Both the position numbers and the translations under genes were made by a program. DNA of 64,000 nt. Source: Corynebacterium pseudokroppenstedtii. GTDB lineage: Bacteria; Actinomycetota; Actinomycetes; Mycobacteriales; Mycobacteriaceae. Shown one piece after another: positions 17,573 to 28,456 of the stretch. Position 1 is the stretch's first letter. Every line of letters begins with the position of its first letter. The stretch is taken from assembly GCF_019754945.1 (NCBI RefSeq), contig NZ_JAEUWU010000001.1, forward strand, positions 310,001-374,000. The letters are read 5' to 3'. The notes beneath the pieces were generated by a model. The model worked only from the letters and a program-made list of their open reading frames with translations, did not search any database and was not told the DNA's origin.

Positions 17573-19444
17573 ATGCAGCGCGTGAGGCTTCGTCGGTATG
17601 GTCATGGCGGAAAGAAGATCCTGGCAGTGGCTTCGGTCACCGTTTTGGCGACGTTGAGCGCGTGTACACCAAAACCAGCTGGAGCACGCGAAGCGGCAAC
17701 TGACTTCGCCAAGCAGCTCAGTGCGATGACCTCGTCGCAAGATAAAGACGGCGATGACGATGAGCCGATTGACCACGCCGATAAAGCGGCCGATGCAACA
17801 GACAATAAGTCAGCAGCAGAGGCAAGTATCACTGACTCCTGGAAGGGACTGCAGGCGCAGGACCTTAAAGTCAGCCTGAAAGATTTTTCCTCATCCGGCG
17901 ATGTGTCTGTAGCTACGTATCACTACGACTGGACCTTGCCGAAGGATCGTTCGCTGTCATACGACGCTAAGGCCACGTTCGCTAAGACGAATCAGGCGTG
18001 GAAAGTGCGGTGGAAGCCAGCGGTCATTCATCCCGATCTGGGCTCTGACCAGCATTTAGAGCTTCGGGCGCTTCAGGCGGATCGTGCACCCGTTATTGGG
18101 TCGGATGGCCAGGTCCTGCTCGAACCGGGAACCCAATTCCGCGTGCTTCTTAATAAGCATGATTCGGCGACTATCAATCATGTCGCGTCTATCCTCAACG
18201 ACGGCCACGCGGGGGACGCAGGGGTTCCGACGATTGATCCCTCCGCTGTCCACCAGTCCGTGAAAAACGTCAACGGCGATTACTCCGTCGCGATGGTGCC
18301 GTCACGTGCGCACGACGTCGTTGATGCACTCAAAGGGGTCGATGGAGTCACGCTTAACGAGGAACCGGCTCTGGTCCGTCCCGACCCGAACTTCGCGCCT
18401 GACATTCTGAGCAGGGTGTCGTCGATAGTGAATGACGAACTCGATGGGAAAAATGGGTGGCAGGTGGCCTCTGTGAATCCCAACGGGGCTGTCATTAAGA
18501 GCTTGGAAGAGCAGCAACCAACTCCTGCTCAGTCGGTCAAGATCAGTTTGAGTAAGAAGGTGCAGGACGCTGCCCAAAAAGCAGTGGACACCCGTGCGGA
18601 TACCGAAGCGATGATGGTCGTTATTCGCCCGTCGACGGGTGAGGTCCTGGCCGTTGCTCAGACGGGTAATGCCGATAAAAAAGGTGATCTGGCGCTGACT
18701 GGTTTGTTCCCTCCCGGATCGACGTTCAAGATGGTGACGGCAACGGCGGGGATGCAGCACGGATTGGTGACGCCCGATTCCACCGTGCCGTGCCCGGGCA
18801 CCATGGAAATTGGTAGCCGTGTTGTGCACAATTACAACGATTTCAGTTTGGGCAATGTTCCCTTGACCAAGGCGTTTGCGCAATCGTGCAACACCACCTT
18901 TGCGGACGTGTCTAGCAAGCTGAAGCCGGGGGAGCTGAAATCTACTGCCCAGCAGTTCGGCATCGGGCAGGATTACAAGATTGACGGGTTGGACACGCTG
19001 ACAGGTCAGGTACCGCAGGCTGATGAGCTGGTTGATCGTGTGGAAGGCGGTTTCGGTCAGGGTAAAGACTTGGCTAGCCCGTTCGGTATGGCTCTTGTTG
19101 CTGCCACCGCTGCAGCGGGGAAAACTCCGACTCCTACCTTGATCGAATCCCACAAGACGACCGTCAAGAACACCAATGTGCCGACGATTGATCCCCCCAC
19201 CATCGACAAACTGCGCGGGATGATGCGAGCTGTTGTGACGTCGGGTACGGCTCGTGCTATCGCAGGTGAGGGCGATGTTTTCGGTAAGACCGGTGAAGCT
19301 GAAGTCTCTGATGGGTCACACGCGTGGTTCGCTGGTTATCGGGGAGACCTCGCCTTCGCCACCCTTATCCCGATGGGTGGCGGGTCAGAGCACTCGGTTG
19401 CCATCACCCAGTCCTTTTTCCAGAACTTGGGTGGCGACGAATAA
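17573..19444 (+). CDS. Lipoprotein-type class B penicillin-binding protein
   Basis: Transpeptidase that cross-links peptidoglycan outside the membrane. A signal peptide ends in the lipobox LSAC, so it is probably lipid-anchored. An NTF2-like (MecA_N) domain and a PBP-dimer domain precede the transpeptidase domain. The active site is intact: Ser383 and Lys386 in PGSTFKM, SCN, and the KTG box at about 572 (FGKTGEAEV). The length of 623 fits the corynebacterial Pbp2b type. In C. glutamicum the gene follows ispG and precedes map; here it directly follows rip1. Confidence 0.92.
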   Translation: MQRVRLRRYGHGGKKILAVASVTVLATLSACTPKPAGAREAATDFAKQLSAMTSSQDKDGDDDEPIDHADKAADATDNKSAAEASITDSWKGLQAQDLKVSLKDFSSSGDVSVATYHYDWTLPKDRSLSYDAKATFAKTNQAWKVRWKPAVIHPDLGSDQHLELRALQADRAPVIGSDGQVLLEPGTQFRVLLNKHDSATINHVASILNDGHAGDAGVPTIDPSAVHQSVKNVNGDYSVAMVPSRAHDVVDALKGVDGVTLNEEPALVRPDPNFAPDILSRVSSIVNDELDGKNGWQVASVNPNGAVIKSLEEQQPTPAQSVKISLSKKVQDAAQKAVDTRADTEAMMVVIRPSTGEVLAVAQTGNADKKGDLALTGLFPPGSTFKMVTATAGMQHGLVTPDSTVPCPGTMEIGSRVVHNYNDFSLGNVPLTKAFAQSCNTTFADVSSKLKPGELKSTAQQFGIGQDYKIDGLDTLTGQVPQADELVDRVEGGFGQGKDLASPFGMALVAATAAAGKTPTPTLIESHKTTVKNTNVPTIDPPTIDKLRGMMRAVVTSGTARAIAGEGDVFGKTGEAEVSDGSHAWFAGYRGDLAFATLIPMGGGSEHSVAITQSFFQNLGGDE

Positions 19445-19526
19445 CAGGCTGGCCGGCTCGCACTTAAACTGTCGACGACGTACACACCCAGTCGGCATCG
19501 TTAATGGATCGCGCTACCATGTGGTC

Positions 19527-20468
19527 ATGATTAACGGTTCAGCAAAGAAATCTCACACATCGGAGTCACAGCGTCACGGCGGTGACCGTGCGCCACTCAA
19601 GCCCGGACATGCCACTCCTATCCGCCATGTCCCGGCCCATATCCCGCGTCCTGAATACGTTAACAGTGGCAAAGAGCCTCAAGAGGGGATTGGGGAACCC
19701 CTCGTTCAGACTCCCGAAAACATTGAGCGGATGCGCGAAGTGAGCGTCATCGCAGCAAATGCCCTACAGAAGGCGGGGGAAGCAGTTCAACCGGGAGTGA
19801 CGACGGACGAGTTGGATCGGATCGTTCACGATTACTTCATTGAGCACGATGCTTACCCGTCCTGCTTGCATTACCGCGGCTACCCCAAAGCTAGTTGCAT
19901 CAGCCTCAATGAGATCGTGTGCCATGGGATTCCGGACACCACCGTCGTGCAGGACGGTGACATTGTGAATATTGATGTCACGGCGTTCAAAAATGGGGTC
20001 CATGGTGACACCAATGCAACGTTCCTGGCTGGAAATGTTTCCGAGGAACATAAAAAGCTGGTCAAAGTCACAGAAGAAAGCATGTACCGGGCCATCAAAG
20101 CGTGTAAGCCGGGCCGGCCTGTGAACATGATTGGCCGTGTGATTGAGTCCTATGCTCGCCGTTTCGGGTACGGGGTAGTGCGTGATTTCACGGGTCACGG
20201 CATTGGAACTACATTCCACAATGGACTTGTCATTTTGCATTACGACGCTTCATGGCCGGATGACATCATGGAACCGGGCATGACCTTCACCATCGAACCC
20301 ATGATTACGCAAACGGAGAACCTCGATTACCGCGTGTGGGATGACGATTGGACCGTCCAGCTGACGCAACCAGGAAACTGGACTGCACAGTTTGAGCACA
20401 CCCTCGTCGTGACCGAGGACGGCGTTGAGATTTTAACGCAGCCAGATTTCTCCATTGACGAAGCGTGA
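19527..20468 (+). CDS. map: Methionine aminopeptidase, type I
   Basis: Removes the initiator Met from nascent proteins. Metal ligands are visible in [16 protein letters not shown] (two Asp), GHGIGTTFH (His), FTIEPM (Glu) and [13 protein letters not shown] (Glu). The N-terminal extension of about 45 residues with PRPEYV is typical of the longer actinobacterial enzyme. The frame is open from 19254 inside the PBP gene, but TACCAT at 19515-19520 ends 6 bases before ATG 19527, supporting a leaderless start there. Confidence 0.95.
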   Translation: MINGSAKKSHTSESQRHGGDRAPLKPGHATPIRHVPAHIPRPEYVNSGKEPQEGIGEPLVQTPENIERMREVSVIAANALQKAGEAVQPGVTTDELDRIVHDYFIEHDAYPSCLHYRGYPKASCISLNEIVCHGIPDTTVVQDGDIVNIDVTAFKNGVHGDTNATFLAGNVSEEHKKLVKVTEESMYRAIKACKPGRPVNMIGRVIESYARRFGYGVVRDFTGHGIGTTFHNGLVILHYDASWPDDIMEPGMTFTIEPMITQTENLDYRVWDDDWTVQLTQPGNWTAQFEHTLVVTEDGVEILTQPDFSIDEA

Positions 20469-20501
20469 GAATCGAACGTGCGTGGTTCGAGTTAGATACC
20501 C

Positions 20502-22172
20502 ATGAATGCTGACTATGAAAAGGCCGGGTACGACAAGGCTGAGTCTTCGCCTTCTTTAGCTCCGGCACTGTTGGTGACCGGATGCACGTCAGACGCTGGC
20601 AAATCGGTCGTCGTTGCCGGTATGTGCCGGTCATTGGCGCGTCGTGGTTACCGGGTCGCGCCTTTTAAAGCGCAGAACATGTCGAATAATTCGGCCGTCG
20701 TGTTGGCGACTGATTATTCAGCAGGTGCGGGCAACTCGGACAGTGGGGAAGGGGCGGCGCATTCAGCTTCTCACCACGAGGCTGGCCGACGTCTCGTCGC
20801 TGGGGAAATCGGCCGGGCTCAGGCATTGCAGGCTTTCGCTGCCGGGGCTACCCCCAGCGTCGACATGAACCCAGTTCTGCTGAAACCGGAGGCAGACCGT
20901 CGAAGCCAATTAGTCCTCCGCGGAGTAGCGACCGGTACCGTCGGCGCGCGAGATTACATTGAACACCGCACGCACTTGCGTGAGGTCAGCGTTCAAGCCT
21001 TGGAGTCGCTTCGCCGCGAATACGATGTGGTCATCTGTGAAGGGGCGGGTTCTCCAGCAGAAATTAACCTCCGGCACACCGACATCGCGAACATGGGGTT
21101 GGCGGAAGCTGCGGATTTACCCGTCGTCCTTGTCGGCGATATCGACCGTGGCGGTGTGCTCGCGCACTTTTTTGGCACGTACTTCATTCTCGACCCCAGT
21201 GACCGCGACCGATTTCAAGGTTTCATTGTCAACAAGTTCCGCGGTGACGTCGGCATCCTCCAGCCTGGATTGGGCGAAGTCACGCGTCGAACCGGTGTTC
21301 CGACCCTCGGTGTCATCCCATTCGTTGACGGTCTATGGATAGATGCTGAAGATTCGCTTTCGGGTGCCAGTGGGCGAGTGGGCCCGGGGAATCCGCCTAT
21401 CGGGACTGACACCATACGGGTAGCCGCTGTTCGCCTACCGCGGGTCTCTAACAGCACCGATATTGAGGCTCTATCGTGCGAGCCTGGCGTTGATGTGGAA
21501 TGGACCACCTCTCCCGCGGCTATCGCATCGGCGGATTTAGTGGTCATTCCGGGGTCGAAGTCCACGATCCACGACTTAGAGTGGTTGACGAAAACAGCTG
21601 GCCCGCAACTTCAGGAACGCTACCGCGCCGGCCGGCCGATTTTGGGAATTTGTGGCGGATTCCAGATGCTCTGCCACGCCATTACGGATCCCGTCGAGTC
21701 CGGCCACTCCGAACCCGTCGCCGGCTTGGACTTCTTGGACATCGATATCGAGTTTTTCCCCGAAAAAACACTGGCCAATCACGGTACAGCGTTTGAGATC
21801 CACCACGGTCGAGTTGTCCGTCAAAACTGCCCAGGGTGGATCGGGCCGCTCCCGGATGGCGAGAGTTCTGGTGATCAGGTGGGCTCAGGCGAACACGTAG
21901 TTTCAGGTAACCATGCCGGCGGTGCAGCACGCTACGAGGGGGCACATGAGAAAGCCGTGTGGGGCACACACCGGCACGGGCAGCTCGAGGTCGATTCTTT
22001 CCGACGTCAATTCCTCCGCGATGTTGCCCAGACATGCGGCTTATCCGGATTCGTCCCCGGACACGTCAGTTTTCATGACGCTCGCGCTGAACAGGTCGAC
22101 CGGTTGGCTGACGCAGTGGACGCAGCACTGGGCGCAGATTGGGCCGAACGATTGGGAATCGCGACAAGCTAG
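20502..22172 (+). CDS. cobQ: Cobyric acid synthase
   Basis: Amidates four carboxyl groups of adenosylcobyrinate diamide, using glutamine and ATP. The N-terminal P-loop-like ATPase domain reads [15 protein letters not shown] and [11 protein letters not shown]; the C-terminal glutamine amidotransferase has the nucleophile Cys in GICGGFQML and the HRHGQLE His. The 556 residues are longer than the usual ~490, mostly from a Gly/Ser/Glu insert (about 75-90) and a loop near 455-475. It overlaps the convergent MFS gene by 4 bases. It is a member of the split cobalamin set. Confidence 0.95.
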   Translation: MNADYEKAGYDKAESSPSLAPALLVTGCTSDAGKSVVVAGMCRSLARRGYRVAPFKAQNMSNNSAVVLATDYSAGAGNSDSGEGAAHSASHHEAGRRLVAGEIGRAQALQAFAAGATPSVDMNPVLLKPEADRRSQLVLRGVATGTVGARDYIEHRTHLREVSVQALESLRREYDVVICEGAGSPAEINLRHTDIANMGLAEAADLPVVLVGDIDRGGVLAHFFGTYFILDPSDRDRFQGFIVNKFRGDVGILQPGLGEVTRRTGVPTLGVIPFVDGLWIDAEDSLSGASGRVGPGNPPIGTDTIRVAAVRLPRVSNSTDIEALSCEPGVDVEWTTSPAAIASADLVVIPGSKSTIHDLEWLTKTAGPQLQERYRAGRPILGICGGFQMLCHAITDPVESGHSEPVAGLDFLDIDIEFFPEKTLANHGTAFEIHHGRVVRQNCPGWIGPLPDGESSGDQVGSGEHVVSGNHAGGAARYEGAHEKAVWGTHRHGQLEVDSFRRQFLRDVAQTCGLSGFVPGHVSFHDARAEQVDRLADAVDAALGADWAERLGIATS

Positions 22173-23572
22173 CCGGGGTTACTGACGCTATTTCGTGCTG
22201 CGTCGTCAATATGTCCACACCTGCGTCCGATGAGCGCGATGAATACAGGTGATAGAACGGCGACCACGTACACGACGCCGAAGGATCCGCCTGTCGACAG
22301 AGGGACGAGGGTGTGAACAAGAGTTGCCGCGGCGACAGCCATCGTCATCCCGGTCATGCCTGATACCTGCAGCGCAGACCCCATGAAGCCGGCTCTATCG
22401 GGTGGCGACAAACTCAACGCTGCCGAGTTGATGCGCGGATAGCTGTATCCCACACCAAACCCGGTCAACGTCCAAAACGCTGTTATCCACGCCCAATGCG
22501 CCCCGGATGCGCTGCTAATACCGACACCGGCAGCGCCGACCCCCATGACCGCGGCGGAAATCCACAACGTCACGGGGAGTGACCGCGGTTTGGCGCTCGA
22601 CTGCACTTGCGATCCGATAAACCAGGTAATACCCGTTCCCGTCAGCGCGAGCCCAGTCAGCGTCGGTGGTAATCCATCACGACGTGCCAAAAGCAGAGGG
22701 ATGAGCGCCTCGAGCCCGAAGAAAGCGTCGAAAAGGAATCTCAGAAGAACCATCGACGGAACATCACCCGCGGCGCGGAACGTGCCGACGGGTACTAGCG
22801 GGCGAATCGCGACGGCGGTCACGCCTGTGGCGAGGAGGAAGATCAGAACACCCCACGCCGCGAAATCACCGGAAATTGAGAGCGGATAGGACGCTATCGC
22901 GATAACGAGCGCCGCGATGAGCATCTTCGTTGCGTTGCGATGATCGGTCTCACGCGTTAATGGCGTCGTCGCGCGGGGGAGGAGAGGGAACACAATGATC
23001 GATGCCACAGCTGAGATGCCGAAAAGCCAATGCCAGCTGAGACTCTCGGTAATAATCCCCGCAACCCCAGGTCCAATGAGTGTGGGGATCACCCACGCAC
23101 CGGCCAAGGCTGCGAACATTTTCGTCTGCAGGTGAGAGGGGTAGATGACGGCGATAATCGCATAGATCGCCACCACAATGGCACCCCCGCCGAGCCCCTG
23201 AAGCACGCGCGCAACGAGGAAGATCGGCATCGTCGGGGTGACAACAGCGAGTACCAGTCCAGCCACAAATACCAGGCCAGACCCCCGCAGTGTTCTCATT
23301 GCTCCCCGGGAGTCGGCGAGCATTCCACCAGCGACCATGGCGAAAATGGAAGCTGCCGTCGCCGCAGTGAACGTCAGTGTATATGCAGTGCCCCCTGGTG
23401 CTCCCAGACTTGCGGTGATGGTGGGCATGACGGACATGACTGCCGTCTGGTCAAACGCAGCAATGGTAATGAGCGTTATCAACCCAATCGTGAGAGCACG
23501 ATATTGCGATGAGAGTAGGCCTTCCTGGGCGTCGGACGTCGACCCCTTGAGAGCAAACCTATTTCCAGCCAT
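22169..23572 (-). CDS. MFS efflux transporter
   Basis: A 467-residue major facilitator with about 12-14 membrane segments. The N-terminal half shows [19 protein letters not shown], a DHA2-like first helix, and [18 protein letters not shown], the loop 2-3 motif [23 protein letters not shown] resembles motif B/C of drug:H+ antiporters. The substrate cannot be told. It lies between cobQ and mtr with no functional link visible and appears monocistronic. Confidence 0.85.
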   Translation of the reverse strand: MAGNRFALKGSTSDAQEGLLSSQYRALTIGLITLITIAAFDQTAVMSVMPTITASLGAPGGTAYTLTFTAATAASIFAMVAGGMLADSRGAMRTLRGSGLVFVAGLVLAVVTPTMPIFLVARVLQGLGGGAIVVAIYAIIAVIYPSHLQTKMFAALAGAWVIPTLIGPGVAGIITESLSWHWLFGISAVASIIVFPLLPRATTPLTRETDHRNATKMLIAALVIAIASYPLSISGDFAAWGVLIFLLATGVTAVAIRPLVPVGTFRAAGDVPSMVLLRFLFDAFFGLEALIPLLLARRDGLPPTLTGLALTGTGITWFIGSQVQSSAKPRSLPVTLWISAAVMGVGAAGVGISSASGAHWAWITAFWTLTGFGVGYSYPRINSAALSLSPPDRAGFMGSALQVSGMTGMTMAVAAATLVHTLVPLSTGGSFGVVYVVAVLSPVFIALIGRRCGHIDDAARNSVSNPG

Positions 23573-23636
23573 AGATTGAGCAGTTACCTCTACACTTCTT
23601 CTTTCGCTAATTGACCACCTGTTTATATACGACGAT

Positions 23637-23658
23637 GGGCGAGTAGGGCCACTCGCCC
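23637..23658 (-). terminator. Hairpin downstream of mtr
   Basis: A perfect 8-bp stem GGGCGAGT/ACTCGCCC with a 6-base loop lies about 40 bases after the mtr stop. There is no clear T-run on the minus strand. Confidence 0.5.
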
Positions 23659-23662
23659 CACT

Positions 23663-23700
23663 GCGGGACTATGCATGTGGGACTACGCGTGTGGGTCTAC
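23663..23700. repeat. Imperfect 14-base tandem repeat at the mtr 3' end
   Basis: Three units in phase: GCGGGACTATGCAT, GTGGGACTACGCGT and a partial GTGGGTCTAC. The last copy contains the mtr stop codon (minus strand, 23697-23699). Confidence 0.6.
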
Positions 23701-25238
23701 AACCCGAGGCCGAGGAGGGCATTTTCATTGACCTCCGACAGTGCCGGGTGGATCCAGTACTGTCCCTCGGCCACCTTGGGGACGGTCAGTTTCTGCTCCA
23801 TCATGGTGATGAATTGGTGGATCAACGTCGTGGCTTGAGGCCCGATGATGTGGGCACCCAGCAGCTGATTACTCGTCGTATCAGCAATGAGTTTCACAAA
23901 CCCAGTGGTATCTTCCATCGCCCAGCCATAGGCCACATCGCCATAGTTCTGCATCTTCACGGCCACGGTCGTGTTGTTTTTGTCCGCCCAGTTCCGCGCT
24001 TCCTCCTCCGTCATACCGACGGTCGCGATCTGCGGGTGGGTAAACACTCCTGCAGGAACAAACGCGTGGTGGAAGGCCTGTTTACCAGCATCGGGGCCGC
24101 TTGTGGCTATCTCTCCCATGCCGGCTCGCGTGTCTTCAGGGCTCTCCAAGAGCCCCATATCAAGCAAAACATTGTGTTTGACGACCTTCGCCTCGTGATT
24201 GGCCACGTGTTTCAGTTGGTACGGCGACGACACATCGCCCAGCGCCCACACACCGGGAGCGGTCGTTTCGCCGTACTCATTGACGACGATTCGCCCGCCA
24301 TTATCAAGGTCCATGCCGGCCTCAGTGACGTTGAGGAGGTCGCCGTTGGGGGTTCGCCCCATGGCGACGAGAAGCGCCTCGGCGCTGACAGTGGTTCCGT
24401 CGTCGAGAGTTAGGGTGACTCCCTCGGTGTTTTCTGTTTTTCTTTCCGCCTTGGTGACGGTGCGGCCAAGATATGTTGTCCAGCGCTCGGACGCGATCTC
24501 AGTGAAACGCTCCGAAATGTCTGCCTCGAACCGCTTGAGCAAATGACGTGACCGGTTAATGACGGTCACGTCCACCCCGAGCGCGCTGAAGACGTGAGCA
24601 AACTCGGCGGCGATAACTCCACCACCAAGAATGATCATCGATGAGGGGAGATCAGGAATCCGGAGGATATCTTCATTCGTGTGATAGGGCACATCTGAAT
24701 CCGTAACCACGGACGGAATGAATGGCCGCGAACCTGCCGCCACGATAATGCGATCCGCTGTGATCGTGACGGGCTGATCACCCTGCCCGGTTGCTAGAGT
24801 CCGTGGTCCGATAAAGCGGGCGAACTGGTCGTAGACATCCACTGTCGGGTTTTCATCACCACGGCGATATTCTTCGCCACCGCGGGCAATAGGGTCGATA
24901 CGACGCTCAAAAACTCGACGCACGATGGCGGGCCAATCTACCCCGTCAACGTGGGCATGCACGCCGTACCGTTCCGCTTCCCGCGCAGCCTCCGCAATAT
25001 CGGCCGCATACACATACATCTTGGTGGGAATACAGCCGACATTCAGGCACGTCCCCCCAAACGTTCCCTTTTCGACGATGGCGATCCGCTTATCACCGAA
25101 TTCAGGCCCCGGGATCATATTTCCTGATCCCGTCCCGATAATCATGAGGTCATAGTGTCGGGTCGGCGCTTCGGGCCCATTGTGAACGGGTTGAGGAATG
25201 ACCGGATTATTGCGTTCAGCCGTCGAGGTTGCAGCCAT
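23697..25238 (-). CDS. mtr: Mycothione reductase
   Basis: FAD- and NADPH-dependent disulfide oxidoreductase that reduces mycothione to mycothiol, the actinobacterial counterpart of glutathione. The FAD-binding IIGTGSGN motif, the redox pair Cys64/Cys69 in GGTCLNVGCIPTK, the NADPH domain (ILGGGVIAAEFAHVF), the second FAD motif (ALGDVSSP) and the C-terminal His-Pro active-site base in WIHPALSEV are intact. It has an N-terminal extension of about 28 residues. GAAAGGAC precedes the ATG. It is divergent from mqo, as in C. glutamicum. Confidence 0.92.
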   Translation of the reverse strand: MAATSTAERNNPVIPQPVHNGPEAPTRHYDLMIIGTGSGNMIPGPEFGDKRIAIVEKGTFGGTCLNVGCIPTKMYVYAADIAEAAREAERYGVHAHVDGVDWPAIVRRVFERRIDPIARGGEEYRRGDENPTVDVYDQFARFIGPRTLATGQGDQPVTITADRIIVAAGSRPFIPSVVTDSDVPYHTNEDILRIPDLPSSMIILGGGVIAAEFAHVFSALGVDVTVINRSRHLLKRFEADISERFTEIASERWTTYLGRTVTKAERKTENTEGVTLTLDDGTTVSAEALLVAMGRTPNGDLLNVTEAGMDLDNGGRIVVNEYGETTAPGVWALGDVSSPYQLKHVANHEAKVVKHNVLLDMGLLESPEDTRAGMGEIATSGPDAGKQAFHHAFVPAGVFTHPQIATVGMTEEEARNWADKNNTTVAVKMQNYGDVAYGWAMEDTTGFVKLIADTTSNQLLGAHIIGPQATTLIHQFITMMEQKLTVPKVAEGQYWIHPALSEVNENALLGLGL

Positions 25239-25648
25239 TGAACGTCCTTTCTATATCGATGACATGCGAATGATGCCGTCGCTTTATCATGCGCACGCGA
25301 GTCTACATTTCGCCTAACACCGCAGCGGTGAGTTCTGTTCCCACGCGGCCTCATTAACGGTAGCTGTATGCTTCCCCCGTTTAAGGGTGCTGATGATATG
25401 TAAATGGTCATTATGTTGGACTTTCCACGACAGTTGTGGCGTGTCTGCCCTCCGCGCCGGGTACTCTCAAACGGTGGGATGGTTCCGCGTTGGGATCAGC
25501 CCACGATTCATGGTTCTTGACCTGACGGGTCACCATAGCAATTGGCCGCGGGCCGTTTTGCGCAATATGACAGACCAGAACGAATAACAACTCGCTTCTC
25601 TTACCGGCGTCGCGTTGGTTCGCGGCGCTTCGAAGGATGATGAAAATC
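25239..25648. other. Divergent intergenic region mtr/mqo
   Basis: A 410-base gap containing the promoters of both genes. A weak candidate for mqo is TTGGCC (25542-25547) with TATGAC (25566-25571), spaced 18 bases. No small gene or strong inverted repeat is seen. Confidence 0.35.
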
Positions 25649-27145
25649 GTGTCAGAATCCACTGATCGCGTAGGAAAAGGAACCGACACCGATGTCGTGC
25701 TCATCGGTGCCGGAATTATCAGCTCTACGCTAAGTACTTTGCTCAAAGAGCTTCAACCGGATTGGGATCAGGTGATCCTGGAGCGTCTTGATATTCCGGC
25801 GGGGGAGTCGTCGTCACCATGGAATAATGCGGGCACTGGCCACTCGGCGCTGTGTGAGTTGAACTACACGCAGGAAGTCAATGGCGACATTGACATTACA
25901 AAAGCGGTGAGTGTGAACGAGAAGTTCCAGATCTCTCGCCAATTCTGGAGCTACCTCATTGAGGAAAATAAGCTAGGCAATCCGCGTGAGTTCATTAACA
26001 AGTGCCCCCACATGTCGTTTGGACACAGCGGTGAGCAGGTCCGTTTCCTCCGTAAGCGTTTTGATGTTCTCAGCAAGCACCCCTTGTTCCCGGGGATGCA
26101 TTTCACAGATGACAACGAAAAGTTCGCTGAGAAACTGCCTCTGATGGCGCGCGGCCGTGACTACACGGAACCAGTGGCGATTTCGTGGACCAATGAGGGC
26201 ACGGATATTAACTTCGGTGCTTTGACGCGCCAATATATTGACTACGTCACCCAGAATGGCGTCGAAATCCGGTATGGCAATGAAGTCCAAAACATCTCAC
26301 GAGAGGGTAGTCACTGGAAGGTGACTTCGAAGAACCTTCACACCGGGGATACCTCCGTTATCACGACAAATTTTGTCTTTGTTGGTGCGGGCGGTATGGC
26401 CCTGCCGCTATTGCAGAAAGCAGGCATTCCGGAAATTAAGGGTTATGGCGGTTTCCCTGTCTCCGGTGAATGGTTGCGCTGCACCAACGAGGACTTGATC
26501 AAGCAGCACGCTGCGAAAGTGTATGGCAAGGCATCCGTGGGTGCTCCGCCGATGTCGGTACCGCACTTGGATACCCGCATTATCGACGGGAAACGTGGTC
26601 TTTTGTTCGGCCCCTACGCTGGTTGGACGCCGAAGTTCCTCAAGAAGGGCAGCTTCTTGGACCTGCCGAAGTCGCTGCGCCCAGGGAATATCGCGTCGCT
26701 GGTCGGCGTCGGCCTTCAGGAATTCGGCCTCACCCGTTACCTCGTGGAAGAGGTGTTGAAGAACCAGACTGCTCGTGTGGAATCGCTCCGTGAGTACATG
26801 CCGTCGGCTCGGGCAGAGGACTGGGAGTTGGTTACCGCGGGTCAGCGTGTTCAGGTCATCAAGCCGATCGGTGCGCCGAAGTTTGGGTCCTTGGAGTTCG
26901 GAACCGCGGTGATCTCGAGCAACGACGGTTCCATCGCCGGTCTGATGGGTGCATCGCCGGGAGCCTCGATCGCTCCGTCGGCAATGATCGAACTGCTGGA
27001 ACGGTGCTTCGGCAGCAAGATGATCGAGTGGGCGCCGAAGATCAAGGAAATGGTGCCGTCGTACGGCAAGTTGATGTCGCGTCACACTGATCTGTTCCAT
27101 GAGCAGTGGGATCGTTCGCAGAAGGCATTGCAGCTGGAATCCTAG
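25649..27145 (+). CDS. mqo: Malate:quinone oxidoreductase
   Basis: Membrane-associated FAD enzyme that oxidises malate to oxaloacetate and passes electrons to menaquinone; it is the main malate oxidation route in corynebacteria. The N-terminal FAD motif VVLIGAGIISSTL, SSPWNNAGTGHSALCELNYT, and GKRGLLFGPYAGWTPKFLK are family signatures. The GTG start at 25649 (SESTDRV) agrees with the C. glutamicum N-terminus and has AAGGA 11 bases upstream; ATG 25637 and 25640 are also in frame. A terminator follows at 27157. Confidence 0.95.
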   Translation: MSESTDRVGKGTDTDVVLIGAGIISSTLSTLLKELQPDWDQVILERLDIPAGESSSPWNNAGTGHSALCELNYTQEVNGDIDITKAVSVNEKFQISRQFWSYLIEENKLGNPREFINKCPHMSFGHSGEQVRFLRKRFDVLSKHPLFPGMHFTDDNEKFAEKLPLMARGRDYTEPVAISWTNEGTDINFGALTRQYIDYVTQNGVEIRYGNEVQNISREGSHWKVTSKNLHTGDTSVITTNFVFVGAGGMALPLLQKAGIPEIKGYGGFPVSGEWLRCTNEDLIKQHAAKVYGKASVGAPPMSVPHLDTRIIDGKRGLLFGPYAGWTPKFLKKGSFLDLPKSLRPGNIASLVGVGLQEFGLTRYLVEEVLKNQTARVESLREYMPSARAEDWELVTAGQRVQVIKPIGAPKFGSLEFGTAVISSNDGSIAGLMGASPGASIAPSAMIELLERCFGSKMIEWAPKIKEMVPSYGKLMSRHTDLFHEQWDRSQKALQLES

Positions 27146-27156
27146 ACGGCTATTGA

Positions 27157-27198
27157 GCACGGCCTGGAATCGGTGAAGATTCGGTTCCGTGCCGTTTT
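27157..27198 (+). terminator. Rho-independent terminator of mqo
   Basis: GCACGG (27157-27162) pairs with CCGTGC (27187-27192). An inner GAATC/GATTC stem forms as well, and CGTTTTC follows. Confidence 0.75.
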
Positions 27199-27270
27199 CT
27201 CGTGTCTTTCACTTGTCGCATGCTGGTGTTTATTATCGGTGGCGGTAAACCGTTCACGGTAGGAAGCCTC

Positions 27271-27276
27271 TAGAGT
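27271..27276 (+). promoter_or_regulatory. -10 element of chlI
   Basis: TAGAGT ends 7 bases before ATG 27284. AGGA at 27277-27280 is too close to the start to be an efficient ribosome-binding site, so a leaderless start is likely. Confidence 0.4.
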
Positions 27277-27283
27277 AGGAAGT

Positions 27284-28456
27284 ATGTTGCCTTCGTCACA
27301 CAGCGTTTCGCTTTTCCCTTTCAGTGCCGTGGTTGGGCAAGATCAGCTGAAATTAGCGCTGATTTTGACCGCTATTTCTCCTCGCATCGGCGGTGTTGTC
27401 GTTCGAGGCGAAAAGGGCACGGCGAAGACGACGACAGTCCGTGCTTTCTCGCGGATGCTTCCGGACCCGAAGGCGAAGGTTGTTAACCTCCCGTTGGGTG
27501 CCACGGAAGACCGTGTGGTGGGCTCAATTGATGTCGAGCGCGTCCTCACCACCGGCCATGCTGAATACCAGCCCGGCTTGCTCAGCGAGGCAAACGGGGG
27601 AGTACTGTACGTCGATGAAATTAACCTGCTGGCGGACCACTTAGTCGACATCATCCTCGACGCTGCAGCAACCGGGCACATCAGCATCGAGCGCGACGCG
27701 GTCTCTCACACGGAGGACACCGACTTTGTCCTCGTCGGCACGATGAACCCGGAAGAAGGAGAGTTACGTCCGCAACTCTTGGACCGGTTTGGTCTGGCTG
27801 TCGACGTTTCCGCGCCGCGTGACACGAAGTCGCGGACGGAAGTAATGCGCCGGCGGTTGGCCTTCGATGAGAACCCCGAGGAATTCCTCGAGCAGTGGGC
27901 CGATGCCGAGAGGGACATCGCGACGCGCATTGTTGCTGCTAAAGAACGTGTGACAGAAGTAGAACTCACCGACGTAATCTTGGGGCGAATCGCATCCATC
28001 TGTGCATCTTTTGATGTTGATGGCATGCGCGCAGACCTTGTCATTGCCCGCGGCGCTGCTGCCCACGCCGCCTGGGAAGGCCGGACAACGATCAAGGATT
28101 CGGACATCAAAGTCGCGGCCGAATTGGCGCTCCCGCACCGCCGTCGGGACCCCTTCGATTCGCCCGATATCAGCGACGATGAGCTTGACGAAGCGTTGGA
28201 CCGCGCACGTGACGAGGTTCCCGACGAACCGGATGACGACTCCGCGCCGGACAACACCGAGGACACTGTTGGTGACCTCGATACCAACGGTGCCGACGAC
28301 ACCAGCGATGATGTCGACTCTGATGAGACACCGGACCCGAGCGCTGGGCAGCCCACACCGCAGCAGAACAAGTCCGATGTAGACAACGATGACAACCGCG
28401 GTCCGGCACCGCAGGAAGGAGGCCGCGCCGCCCAGGGCGCGCCCTTTCGCCGCTAG
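27284..28456 (+). CDS. chlI: Chelatase AAA+ subunit (ChlI/BchI-like)
   Basis: AAA+ ATPase of the magnesium/cobalt chelatase class. Walker [11 protein letters not shown], Walker [11 protein letters not shown] and the sensor [18 protein letters not shown] are clear. The last ~80 residues are a very acidic Asp/Pro/Thr linker ending in APFRR. In mycobacteria this domain is fused to the VWA domain (Rv2850c). Here the next domain begins in the +1 frame, so the two are separate or joined by a frameshift. The surrounding cobO, cobB and cobA suggest a role in cobalt insertion with CobN rather than chlorophyll synthesis. Confidence 0.88.
   Translation: MLPSSHSVSLFPFSAVVGQDQLKLALILTAISPRIGGVVVRGEKGTAKTTTVRAFSRMLPDPKAKVVNLPLGATEDRVVGSIDVERVLTTGHAEYQPGLLSEANGGVLYVDEINLLADHLVDIILDAAATGHISIERDAVSHTEDTDFVLVGTMNPEEGELRPQLLDRFGLAVDVSAPRDTKSRTEVMRRRLAFDENPEEFLEQWADAERDIATRIVAAKERVTEVELTDVILGRIASICASFDVDGMRADLVIARGAAAHAAWEGRTTIKDSDIKVAAELALPHRRRDPFDSPDISDDELDEALDRARDEVPDEPDDDSAPDNTEDTVGDLDTNGADDTSDDVDSDETPDPSAGQPTPQQNKSDVDNDDNRGPAPQEGGRAAQGAPFRR

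Noticed and set aside
19254..19526. N-terminal extension of map into the PBP gene
   Set aside because: The extra residues are out of character and a -10 box precedes ATG 19527.
23691..24413. 240-residue plus-strand open frame
   Set aside because: It is opposite mtr, whose FAD and redox motifs are clear.
25239..25262. TTTCTATATCGAT upstream of mtr as an AmtR nitrogen-control site
   Set aside because: Only one half of the motif matches.
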